Of a stretch of 64,000 nucleotides of DNA, positions 21,000-32,600 are shown one piece after another. The notes below the pieces were generated by a model. The model worked only from the letters and a program-made list of their open reading frames with translations. It did no database searches and had not been told where the DNA came from. The position numbers were made by a program, and so were the translations under genes. Each line of letters opens with the position of its first letter. The stretch's first letter is position 1. The stretch is from Eutreptiella sp. 'Long Island Sound 2002' (lineage: Eukaryota; Euglenozoa; Euglenophyceae; Eutreptiales; Eutreptiaceae). The DNA is taken from assembly GCA_964036045.1 (NCBI GenBank), contig OZ038380.1:167469872-167533871 (forward strand), given 5' to 3'.

Positions 21000-21024
21000 T
21001 AGCGCGCCGGGCGCGCGCCGGGCA
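21000..21024 (+). repeat. 25-bp direct repeat, right boundary
   Basis: Identical to 20266-20290 and in the same orientation. Confidence 0.85.
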
Positions 21025-23569
21025 AACATACCCCCAGTGTGACCAATAGATCCAACCCGGACGGACCTCCCTGACGGACCCTCTTGACCCCAAAGAGACT
21101 TGGCGCAGCCTGCGTGAGCGGAGGGGCCGGAGCGGCCACGCACCAGTGGCCCGTACGGCTCAACCGGACCCATCCATGGGCCATTTAGGGCCCGGTGTTC
21201 CATCCGTGACCTGGTGCCCCGGCAGCAAGAGGGCGGGGAGGGCAGACCTCAACAAGGGTGGCGCATGCAGGACGTTGTGCTACGCGCATCCGTGTGGGTG
21301 CGATGCAGGCCCTGTTTGGATCCGACGCGCGCTTTGCTGATCGGACCTCTTTTCGGACCAAATCCAAAAGTTCGCAAGAACTTTATGTTTTGACCCTTGT
21401 TCAGAGCTTTACTGTTTTTCAGCTTTTTCAGCAGTACATGGCTGTCCGAAGAATTTGACAGATGTGACGTAGTGCAGTGCATGTCAGGCAGGGAAGTCGA
21501 AACAAAACCGTTCATTTCCCCCCCGGGTTTTCCTGAACATGAAGATGGATGGAACGGAGTCAGGTTGCCCAAAAACTGGGCCCAAAAGGCTGCAGCCTGT
21601 TGTGCGCCAGCTCTGTGCCCCTCCACTTCCTCCCCCTCGTTTGGTTGCTTGCATGGGCCCCACGGCAGTGAATGGAGCCCAGACAAAACTGTGCGGGACA
21701 CACGTGTTGACGCGGCCATCATGAAGATGGTGTGGACCCCTGGTTCCGGATGTGCACCGTGACCGTGCTCCTGTGGCTTGGCCGTAGCGCTGAAGTGCGT
21801 GGGGACCTGGGGAGAGCGACGGTGATGTGGGCTGTGCAGCTGCACATCACAGAACATGTGCTTCAGGTCCATGGCATTCTGGGGGTTGTGCACGGAAGTG
21901 GGTGTGGAGGGGGAGGGGGAGGGGGGGTTGCGGTTTGATTTGCATGCGGATGGCAGTGACGCGGGGCTCCGTCGCAGGTTGGGTCCGGTGGCCCCCCTGC
22001 GGCATGCGCTGGGGGAGCGAGGGTGTGGGAGGGCGCGCAACGGCGGGTGGCGGGGCTTCACCATCGGCAAGTCATCGGTTTCCAGGAGCAGCCGAAGGGA
22101 AGAGTGTTCAGTCCTGTGGTTTGGCAAGGAATTGGGGGGGGGGAACAGGGCAGGACCAGGGAAGACAAGGAAGACCCCCAAGAAAAGCAGGAAACGGGCC
22201 ATGCACGCATTCCCATGCTGCCCAGACTGTGAGGGCCACTACAGGGCAGCAAAGCAGTGGTCCGTGTCCGATTGTCCTGCTGCGGGGCTGAGCGAGCAAT
22301 GTGTCGGGCTGTTCCTCACCCCCCCCCCCCCCCCCGGCACAGAGATGGGGCATGCCCAAAGCCAGAGGGTCAGGATTCAGTTCCCATGCCCAAAAACGTT
22401 GTGGAGAGCCTGGGGGGTGGGGGGTGGATCTATGGGGAGGCACGCCATGAGGGCTTCGCATATCCCGCCCCTTTTTTCGGCAGCTGGGGTTTTTACGCCG
22501 TTTGAAGCGCAGTGCTTTTGCCACATGGCTGTGCATGGTGACTCACATTCCTACCCAAATCTCTACCAAGAGGGCCCCACGATGGAGGGACAAGAATTTA
22601 TGTCGGCATGACCGTCAAATGAAGAGACACTCATGTTCACACTTTTGTGGTCAGCAACAATGACCCACACAACCAAAAAACTTTTATGCCACAGAGGGGT
22701 AACCCCCTCCCCTTTGATTTTCAGTCTTCTGTGCCAATTGGCACAGGTGTGCTTCAAATCGTTACTGTCTCTCCACAAGGCTGTGAAGGAGGGGGTCCAG
22801 GGAGTGCCACAGTTTCAGGGGGCATAATGGAAGGGCACAGGGCGCATGTCAGCGAGCAATGCAAAAGGCGTAACAGGGTGCCAGTGCAATTGCTGGGGTA
22901 ACCCAAAGCTGACAGTGTGGCTCAGCCCAAAACAGTACTGGCTGATCATCATGAATCAATCACCGTAAGAATTGTGATTACCCATTGCCATACATAGAGG
23001 CAGGCGTGCATGCACAGTTAGGCACAGAATGGATGACGCCCGTCAGAGGGACAGGCATGTCACATTCGAGTCATTCGAGTTCAACTTGAGTGCTTCAGTC
23101 CATCGCTTCATCGCCAACCAGCACATGCGGTTGGTTGGGTGGATCCGGCTTGCTTAGAAATGAGGAAGAAAGGACGCTTGAAATTAAGGGGCAAGCCGGG
23201 GTGTTCCACGCGGTATCCCCAAATGGTGCCAACATGCTGTACTCATCAAAACGGTTGAACCTGTTCAGCCGGAAGGGGGGGGTACATGGCACTTGGCCGG
23301 CCAACCGGCCGGAACTGAATGGTTCAACGCGCACACGCGGCGCGATGCGCAGGAATGTTGCCGGGAACGAATTTGGGTGGATTTGGCTGGCTTAGAAATG
23401 CGCAGGGCATCGACCTCGTTGGCCTCTTGCGTGTCTTCCGCTCATGTGCAGAGGACTCCCTGTTTCATGTCTGACCGTTGTTGACCCTGCCCCATCCTCT
23501 CTCCCTGTGGACCCCGGCCCATCCAAGACGCACTGACCCCCAAAGGCCTGGATTTTCGCACGAGGCGCC
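21025..23569. other. Upstream region of the large LRR-STAND gene, no gene seen
   Basis: Moderately GC-rich, few long homopolymers (C run at 22319-22335). Reading frames change character every 100 bases or so, and none has paired splice sites with codon bias. It may contain the promoter or 5' exons of the large gene, but I see no supported signal. Confidence 0.45.
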
Positions 23570-23674
23570 ATGACGATGATTCACGCCGAAGGGGAGCAGT
23601 CGCAGCTGCAGGCGCTGTACTGCAACCACTGCAAGGCCATGAACATCAAGCCCAACACCCGTGTCCACGCGGAG
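23570..23674 (+). CDS. LRR-STAND gene, exon 1 (start)
   Basis: ATG at 23570 opens 35 codons ending phase 0 before donor GTGCGTTGG. It reads MTMIHAEGEQSQLQALYCNH then CKAMNIKPNTRVHAE. The pattern Y-x-x-x-C-x-x-x-x-I-x-P-N-x-x-V is the usual entry to RI-type LRR proteins. I chose this ATG because it lies at the start of the biased block. A preceding exon ending near GCACGAG cannot be ruled out. Confidence 0.6.
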
Positions 23675-26600
23675 GTGCGTTGGGGCCCTTGGGACGGTGC
23701 ATGCCTCGACTGGGCCCAGTCACCGCCGGGCCCACAGGCGTGGACCGCGGGATGCGTCCCTTTGGTAGCCCCTGCGTCCCTGAACAACAGCTACGCCCTG
23801 TGATATCCACCCTCATGAAGGATCACTCCCCTTCCAATCGTTGCGAGGGTGGGGGTGGAGGAGAGGGATCCATGTGTTCCTGTGTTTCCCCCCGGCAATG
23901 AGAGTACGTTAGCGTGCCGGGCACGCGCCGGGCGCGCGGGGCAAAGCTTCCCCACGCTTTGGTGTTGCCCCTCGGGTTGGGGTTAAGGACTCCCACTCTT
24001 CGGTGTGGCCACTTGAGTGGTCCGTCACGCACAACAGGGGGATTCTTTGATTTTGAGGTGGGTGGCCATGATGGGGCCTACAAGGGTGGGGTGCGTGTGA
24101 TCGTCCCATTTGTTGGGCGAAAAAATGGGAAGTTATTTGATTGCCAACAGTCATACAATGTGCTTGTGCTTAGGGTTCCTGGGCTAGAGGAGGGGGTGAT
24201 GTTTGGGGGTAAAGCATTGTGATCGATGGCCGGAACATTCATTTGGATGCCGGGCGCGCTGGGCACTCGCCGGGCAAACGTACCCCCGATGGACCCGAGT
24301 GGCCTGAGTCAACAGGTCACAGAAACGCGCATGACACCGGACACCCGTTGTACCCCCCTGTGCCCCAAAAGTCCACGGTGCCGAAGAAAAAATTTCCCCT
24401 GTTTACGATGGTGTTGTAGTTGAAAGGTCCGGGTTCTCCCCCGCCAGGGGGGGGGGGGGGGCTACGCCTACTGTAGCTTGGACAAGGGCGTGGCTAGGAC
24501 AAAGGGGGGGTACGAATTGCATGGGGGATTACTCTTGGAGTTGCACGGAGGGTAAGAGAGGTCAACGAAGGGGGTCTGGCCTCCACACTTTCCACACTTT
24601 CTGCCAGCGATCATTGGCCCTCGCTGTCGCGAGGCAAGCAGCAACGGTCACCAAACGGGGTTCAGGATTGTAATGGGTGGATTACCCAGCGTGAGTCTGC
24701 CCTCATGCCAGGCTCAGACTGTCAAACAAGGACCGGTGAGTCATCAAGGCTGGTTGTCGCACCCCCCTGCCCCCATGGACAGCCCCCCGAGAACGCCCCC
24801 CGCCCCCCCCCCCCCCAGACTTGGCACCAGCGTCTGCCTGGGCACACGTGATAAGAATGGAGCTGGATCTTACTGCGTCAGACAGGGGATGCGTCTTGTT
24901 CCTACTGAGTGTTGGTCGCGGCAGCAGCGGATATCACCGAGTGGCATATGGGACAGCGCTGATTCCTAACAAAACGCAGTTGCCCCTGCCGGACGCCAGT
25001 GGCATGTCTGGTCCCCCTGTCCCCCGGGAGGAACAGTCATGACGCCCCGCCGGACCGTATTCATTTGGGATCTAATTTCAATTCGGTTCCAAACGTAGTG
25101 CAGCCACATAAGACATGGGTCTGGTGACGAATTTGCGAGTCACATAGGGTCATGGACACATTTGTTGTGAGTGTTTGCCCACTTGAACCCACGTAGCTCT
25201 GATTTTGGGGATATCTGTGCATTACCTTCCCCTTTCTTGCACCAGCTCACCATGCAATCCTCTCTTTTTGAACGTGGGCGCCCGGTGTCGGTAGTTGTAT
25301 GTGTCGCGCGCAAGCTACGCCCATGTCCAAGTCACAGTAGGCGTAGGGACCGTATTAATTTGGGATTTTGGTGTAGCTTATACCAGGAGGGGGGGGTAGT
25401 ACGCTTGCACAGAATGACAGCAAACATCCAAAAACCGAGCGCACGTCACAGCAGATTCAATTGCCCCATGCCCCCTCGAGATATCACAACACGGGCCTGC
25501 AAGTCATGGCGTATATCATCGATACGATATGATTCCCGCCCTTTGGGGCCATGTCTACCCCTGGCATCCCTGGCAGATTTGCTGACCCTTGCAGCCCTTC
25601 CACCTCTGCTCACTTGTGCAGCTTGGGAAGACCGGACCGGACCAAGAGACCTTTGATCTCGCACGCAATTATCTGGGTACGTGCCATGCCCTGAGTTGTG
25701 TGGTGCTGCGTGGTACCGGAACACGCTGTGCTGTGCACACCGCAGCTGGACAGGAGAAGGGGGCGCTGTGCTTTGTCCATTCATTCAATCCGTTCCCTCC
25801 CACGGGCCCTTCCTCGCTCCTTCCCACCCTACCTCCTTTGGAGGCACAGTGCAATGTGCCGTGGGGCACCGCGTCCCCACTCTCCCTGACAAAGGTGGAT
25901 AAACCCGCCGCCATATGCAGAGGCAGATACCCGTCATTGTCCTTGGCGACAACGGAGGTCCCTCGTTGGACTAACCGCTTCACTACCGCCAAGCGGTCCG
26001 CATAGGCCGCCGCATGCAAAGCCGTAGCACGCCCTCTAGGCCGAATGCTGATCAGCCAACCTAGGCACCAGTGCACTGCACACGGTCTATCGAGCCACGC
26101 AGGACAGCGCTGTTGAAGTTCCCAACAGCCCAAACGACACATGAAGGTGAGGCACGGAGGGATGGCAGTTGAGTTTTTTGGGGGGCAGAGTGTGCATTCG
26201 GCATTGCATTTGTGAAATACCCGCATTGATGCTGGGCCATGCTCAGCACCAGGGCTCCTCCTATCTCGTGGAATGGCCCACACTTGGGCAGGGGCGACCA
26301 CACGGAAACGATTCGCTGTGCAGAGCCACCGATGTTGGCCCATTCCCCGCATTGTTGCCAGGCCGCATCGGCTTCCGAGCGTTTTTGGAGGTTGTCAACG
26401 TTTCTACGGAGCTCAAGGCTCTCATTCTGAAGGACAATGGCCTGGACAACGACACTGTGGTAGCCATGTGCCGAGTCTTGAGCAAGCACCCCACACTGGC
26501 CGTCTTGGATGTCAGTAGCAATCCCATTTCCCTTGCGGCAGGGCAGGTGCTGTACCGCGCTGGGGTTGTGGGTGCCGAGGCTCAGGGGCTGTGTGAAGCG

Positions 26601-29600
26601 AGGCATGGGCCGCATGTGGGCATGGGGGGAGCGGTGGCGTGCCGGGCGAAGTTTCCCCCCCCCTATTTCCCCCAGTTCTCCCACCCCAAGCTCAGTATGA
26701 CGGTGATACATCCGTGGGGGGCTCTCGACGGGGCTTCTATTCGTCCGCTCCTCTTTGAGAAACTAAAACATGTGTCCAGCGCACGGTACCGTGCACAACA
26801 TGCGGCCCACGGGCGACGTTGTGTCATTTGTGCCTCGGGTTCCTGGGCTGGAGGAGGGAGTAATGTTTGGGGGGGGTAACGCATTGGGGGTCGATGGCCG
26901 GACCATTGATTTGGATGCCGGGCGCGCGCCGGGCAAGTGTTCCCTTATGGACCGAGGCATGGGCTCTGTGAGGACTGGCCCTGGGTTTGCGATGGAAGAG
27001 TTTGGGCCGTGAGGACTTGGCCCGAGGTATGGGCGGCCGAGGGCTCTTCTGACTGCACATCCGAAGGCAACAGAGACCCAACGCCCGTCGAAGGAGGAGG
27101 GGTACCACCGGCCCATCAAGAAAAGGACATCCGCAAAGCGCACGGGGCACAGGTCCGGGGGCTGCGGCACGCTTCGGTCGTTGGGCCATGGCCCAAGAGT
27201 CGCCCCGGCCCCCGGGCACCCGCTGCTCGTGACTACACGGCAGCCGCTTTCTGCGATGATTCCGTCATCCAAATGTCGACCGCAGAACTTTCTGCGGACG
27301 CGCCCGCAGAGGGGCAAGGGGACTGCACTGCCGAGGCCATCCGAGACCGCAGTGGGCAGTGCCTGCGTCCTGCAGACAGCCCGGGGGGCATCCCACCATG
27401 GGCAGCCGTACCGTTCCTTGTGTGCGGGTTGGCTATCAACGAAGGGGGCCCTTCTTGAAGGACCGTGTTTTGGGCATAAATCAGAAACCACCAGACGGTT
27501 CACTGGAACGCCAGCCTGGGACCCCAAAACTGTCAACAAAATGGACAAGCAGCGGAAACCTGCCGAGAGGAGGATCAATAGACCGAGCCGTCAATTCCGT
27601 GCACTGTGTTGCGTCTCTGCGGGGGGTTACCAATGCATTTTAGGGGGGGAGGGGGTTGGGCATGGGTTTGTGTTGCATGTGTGATTTTGGACCCATGGAC
27701 AAGCCCACCCCCACCGGGGGTTTGAGGGAGGCCCGTGGCACGGCACCATTCCCTCGGGACCTCTGGTGCTTGACCATCGGCTCCAGCGGCGGCGGTGGTG
27801 GTGGTTGGCGGGCCTCTTGAGGCAGTCCTTTGTGCGAAGGATGCCACTTTAAACCGCCTGGGCCCAACCCTCAACAAGGCCACGCCTGCACATCTTTGTG
27901 CACTTCGGTACATGGGCGGCAGAATGGGGCAGATGGTCACAAACGGGAGGGCGGTGCCCATAGTAAAGGTGATGCAAAGGCCACATACGACGAAGCGGTG
28001 ACATGTGATGAGGTCTGAGACGTGAATGCCGGAGGTCTGAGACGTGAATGCCGAGTCCGGTAGCCACTCGGACTGTCTGCCCCATGACCTTCCCCCATTG
28101 CACTCATCTTGCATCTCGGGTGCGCTCCGATCGGCGGTGTGTTGGCCTGTGTGGTCCACAGAGTCTCTTAGAGCTGGTCCAGAAGAACGTCCGCATCACT
28201 CAGATCGACGTCAGCAGTATGTCAGTGCACTTGCCCGGCGCGTTTCCGTGGATTGCCGTGTGCGTTTCTGAACAGCCTCGTGGTCTTGTGTTGGCGGACA
28301 ACGTGTGATGAGGGATGCAAACGATTGGTACCTATGCCCAAATGCTACGTAGCTATGCCCCCGGGGGGGGGGGGGGGCAAAAAATATATACGCGACGTGG
28401 CCTGCTATCCCCTGCGCTAGTGGTGGTGCAGCAGACTTGCTGGTACTATTTCTCCTGCAGTCCCCCCCCCCGTCCCCCCACAGGGAGTGTTGAAGGTGCA
28501 GGTCCGCGTTACGCCGAACCCCCCCTCCTGCTTGCCCGTTCGGTGTTGATGTGGTGCGTAGGGTCAGTGCTCCAGGGCAGTTGCCCTGAATATGAAAACA
28601 AGGGGTGCGTCGCCAGTTTGCTGCCCATTTTCGTGTTCTCTCCCCACTTTTTGGGCATCGGAGGGCTTTGCAGGGCACAGCGCACAGGGGGGGGGAGGAC
28701 ACCCCCCCCCCCCTACCCGACCACCCTTTTGGGGGGGGACTGAGGGAGGGGCCGTGCCCTCCCGCCCGCTCGCAGCGCCATCCTCTTCCCCCCCACGACC
28801 CGTGCGGTCCCTGCAGACACAGGCATTGAGACCCGCATCGTGGACAAGATTATGCTGCAGGTGGCCTCCAACGGCCGGTTTGCCCAGAAGAAGCCGCAGT
28901 CCCCCACACCCTTCGAGCAGGCGAAGATCGCCTGCTCGAAGGAGAAGAGGAAGGAGAAGGAGGCCAAGACCGACCAGAAAGGGGGTGCCGCCCCAAAGGT
29001 GTGTCCACTTCGCTTGATGTCTGTCGGGCCCCGGCAATGGCCACCGCTTTTGCTGGGCCGATTTGGTGCAGCGAAGGCCACAGACCGAGATCTCTTTTTG
29101 TCAGCATTTGTCGGTGTCTGTGGGTCTGTCACTTTATGTTGATCTGTGTGGAGTGTGCCAGTCCGCACGGGGGTCCTGTTGTTGTGCCGGGGTCGGTGAC
29201 AGTGTGCGTGGGTCTGTTGTGTGTCCGGGGGTGTTGGTGTCCGGGTGTGTTGGTGTCGGTTGGTGTTGACAATTTGCGTCGCTGTGTGCGTCATTGTGTG
29301 TCTGGCGGCGCCCACTGGCAGATCGCCATTCGCTGCCCTTCCCTTCCCTTTCCTTCAGTGAAGGTCCACCAATAGGCTTAACTCAAACTGAGTACTTCAG
29401 GAGTACTTCTTGCAGGTGCTGCAGCAGCTGTCAAACTGGCAGAACTAGCGTATACCGAAAAAAAGTAGACACTCAGAAAGTGTGAGGGTGCAGGGGGAGG
29501 GGGCAGTGCGCGTCTGTGTGCGCCTGCGTGTGGCAGCTGTTATTACGTCATGACTCAGACATCCGGAAGGGGGGGGGGGGATAGAGGGCTGCATTGGGCT

Positions 29601-32600
29601 GTCCAGCCGCCCGGTACGGCTGCCTCTCCTCCTGCCCTCCTCCTTCGTTTTGGGAGGTTGCGGCGGTGTGCGGCGGTGGGCAGTTGTGTTGGGTTTGTAT
29701 TGAGTTGTGTCCCCTTGCACGCGTGTGTCGGTCTGTGTCACTTCGTGTTTGTGTGCGTTGGTGACAGGGTTGTGCTTCGTGTTTGGCCTGTGGGACGTGG
29801 GGGGGGGGGTGTGAGGGCAAGAAAAGGGTTGGGTACCTAAAAGGGGCCCCTCATTGTTGGCGCTCTATTCACAATGTCATTTATCTTGAGAGGATAATTT
29901 TTTTGGGTTTGGGTGTGGGGGTGGTTTGGCCTGGGTGGGGGGGGTCCGCCAGAGCACCCCCCCCTCCCCCCAACAAAGGAAAAGCATCCCTTGCTGTGCA
30001 TCAGTCCTTATGGTCGAGATCAATGAGTGTGTGTGCGTAGTGAAGATAGCCCGCATGGTGCGTGGACGTGGCGGCGTTGCGGACCGTGTGGTCGATCAGG
30101 TGTGCACGATGTGCATGTTGCCGCGTGTGAGCATGGGTGGTGCTCGGCGTGCTCAGTCTGTCTCAGTCTGTGTACGTTGGTGTCGGTCCGTGTCTACGTG
30201 TCCATTGGTGCATCTCGGGGCCGTATCCATTGCTGACAGTCATGGCCTCAACGGACCCATTGACCTCCACTTGGCCGCGTCCCACACCCGTAGTGACACA
30301 CGGGGATGCGAGCGGACACAAACGCCCCACGTCCGGTGGACCAGAGAGGGCGATGCGGTGCATGCGGTGATGGGGGGGGCGAGGGCCCGGAGCCCCCCTA
30401 CCGCAATGTGCCCTGTGCTCAGGAGGAGCGGGGCATTGCCGAGGTCGATGACGCCACCATGTCCACGGTCATCAATCGGGACTGCAACGTGCGCATTCCC
30501 CAGCGATCACGAGGTCCGCCTTGCAACCCCCTGCCTCCCCCCGGTTTGGGTGTGCTGACCGTGTCCGTCTTCCCGATACGATGCAGCCCAGTGTCCTCCT
30601 CGGGTCTATCCACCGTTGCCTTTTTTTCCCCTTTTCCAACGTCTCACCAATGTGGCCCAAAAAACATGAACAATGTACCCGCAATGCACCCGCATTGGGA
30701 CTACATTGCCCACCGATCAATCACATTTTGCGTCACAACGCTGTGCATTGCCGTGCGTCACAGCGTGAAACACCCGCCATCGTGCCGACCAAATGCAAAC
30801 GCGGTTGTTACTGACTGCAGACCTTTTCCCAAATCTCTGTGCATGTTGGCGTGCACCTTCGTTGACCCGTGTCACATTCCCGCACTGCGCCACACCGCAC
30901 GTGTAACACAATGCCTCCCAACGGCATCCACCACGTACCCCCCCCCCCCCCCCAAAAGAATGATGCATCCCAATCCTTTTCGACACATCTGATCCGGAAG
31001 ACTGGGCTGCGCCCGTGACACCTGCGCCTGCCCCCCAGTTCGGCGTCGTACTCGCTCGGCGGCTCAACGCACCGCAAGGGATGTGGTCCCCTCGGGGCCG
31101 TGCTTCGTCAACAAGACACGTCCGTCTTGCTTTTCCCCCCGCATCACGGCCGGTGGTATTGGGTGGCGGCATTCGGTTGACCGCCGGCGGTTGATGGCCA
31201 ACCGACGCCGGTTGGCCGATGACCGACGGCGGTTACACGGCGGTTACGCGCCGGCCGGCGCTCTGCGGAGGTCCGAGGGTTCCGGAGGCCGGCGGTTTTT
31301 TTTTTGTCTGGCGTTAGGGACAGCGCTGCGCGACGGTCGCGGGGGTCCGACTGGAGCGCTTTGTGAAGTGTTGTGATCGCTGAAGTGTCGCTCTTCACGG
31401 CAATGCTCCAGCCCCCCCCCCCCCCCCACGAACACGTCCTCCTGCGTTCTGGACCGCGAACACCGGGGCTCTCGTTTCGGGAAACGAGTCGTTGGTTCCG
31501 CTGAGGGCCCCACTGAGGGCGCGAGGGCTGCGGTCCACCGACGGCGGTTGACCGGTAACCGACAGCCGTTACTTTGGCGGTTGGCGCCGCGTTGAGGCCC
31601 GAGCGGAGCGGAGGCGGGCCAGGACAGCCCGGGTGTCCCTGCGGCCGGGGGAAGGGGATGATGTGGCGACACACACCCGCGGGGGAGATCCATCGAGGTC
31701 CCCCCCGTGCAGACCCCCGTGCCCCTCCGACGGAGGTTGCGGTGACGGGCCCGGGGTGTCGAAGGGTCGGTGTCATGGGAGCCCCTCCCCTGCCCCGTGT
31801 TCGTTTGTGTCTTCGCAGGGGGAGGGGGGGGGGGGCTCAGACGGCCGGCCACCCCCCCCCCAACCAAACCGCAGCCATGCCCCCCCCCCCCCTTATCCCC
31901 CTGGTCTTTGATCTCTGCCGTGCCCTGGATCGTGATGGGGTGCATGTGATGGGGCCAGGGCTCCGTTTCACACCGCAGCACCCCCTCCCCCCCCCCAAAG
32001 CCCCTCCCCCCCCCCGCCCCTTAAGTAATTGGGCCAAAATTTATCCCGTGGCCCCCGGGCGAATCAAAAAAAATTTTCTCTGTCGCCTTCGGGCACCGAT
32101 TAGTTTAGGCCAAAACATGTCTTGGGTGCCTTCGGCCTTCGACGCCTCTAAAACCTCAGCACCCCCCCCCCCCCCCACGCCCCCCCGGCGGGTGGGGGTG
32201 GGTGGTGGCCGTCCCCCACTGATCTGCCCCCCCACCCCCCCCCATTCCTCATCATCAAGTACAGCCTCTGTGGAGCACCCCCCGGGGGCCCACACGGTGC
32301 CCACTGAGATAAGGCCCTCGAGGGGAGAGGTCCCCCCATCAGACCCCCCCCTTGCCCCCGGGCCCCTCCATCGTCCAGTCGCCCCCCCCCCCCCCCGCCG
32401 CGCTGCTCCCCCGCCCTTTCAGTCCCCCGGAGGTGATCAGGGCACACGATGCGGGGGGCACGGCTGTCATTCGGGGGTCGTATGGGGGCATGAACCGCAG
32501 GTAACCGCCCACCAATCCCCCCCCGCCCCCCAGTCACCCATGAACCGCCGGGCAGTGCCTTATGACGTCCTCAACGGCAGAAGTGGGGGGGGGGGCGGCA

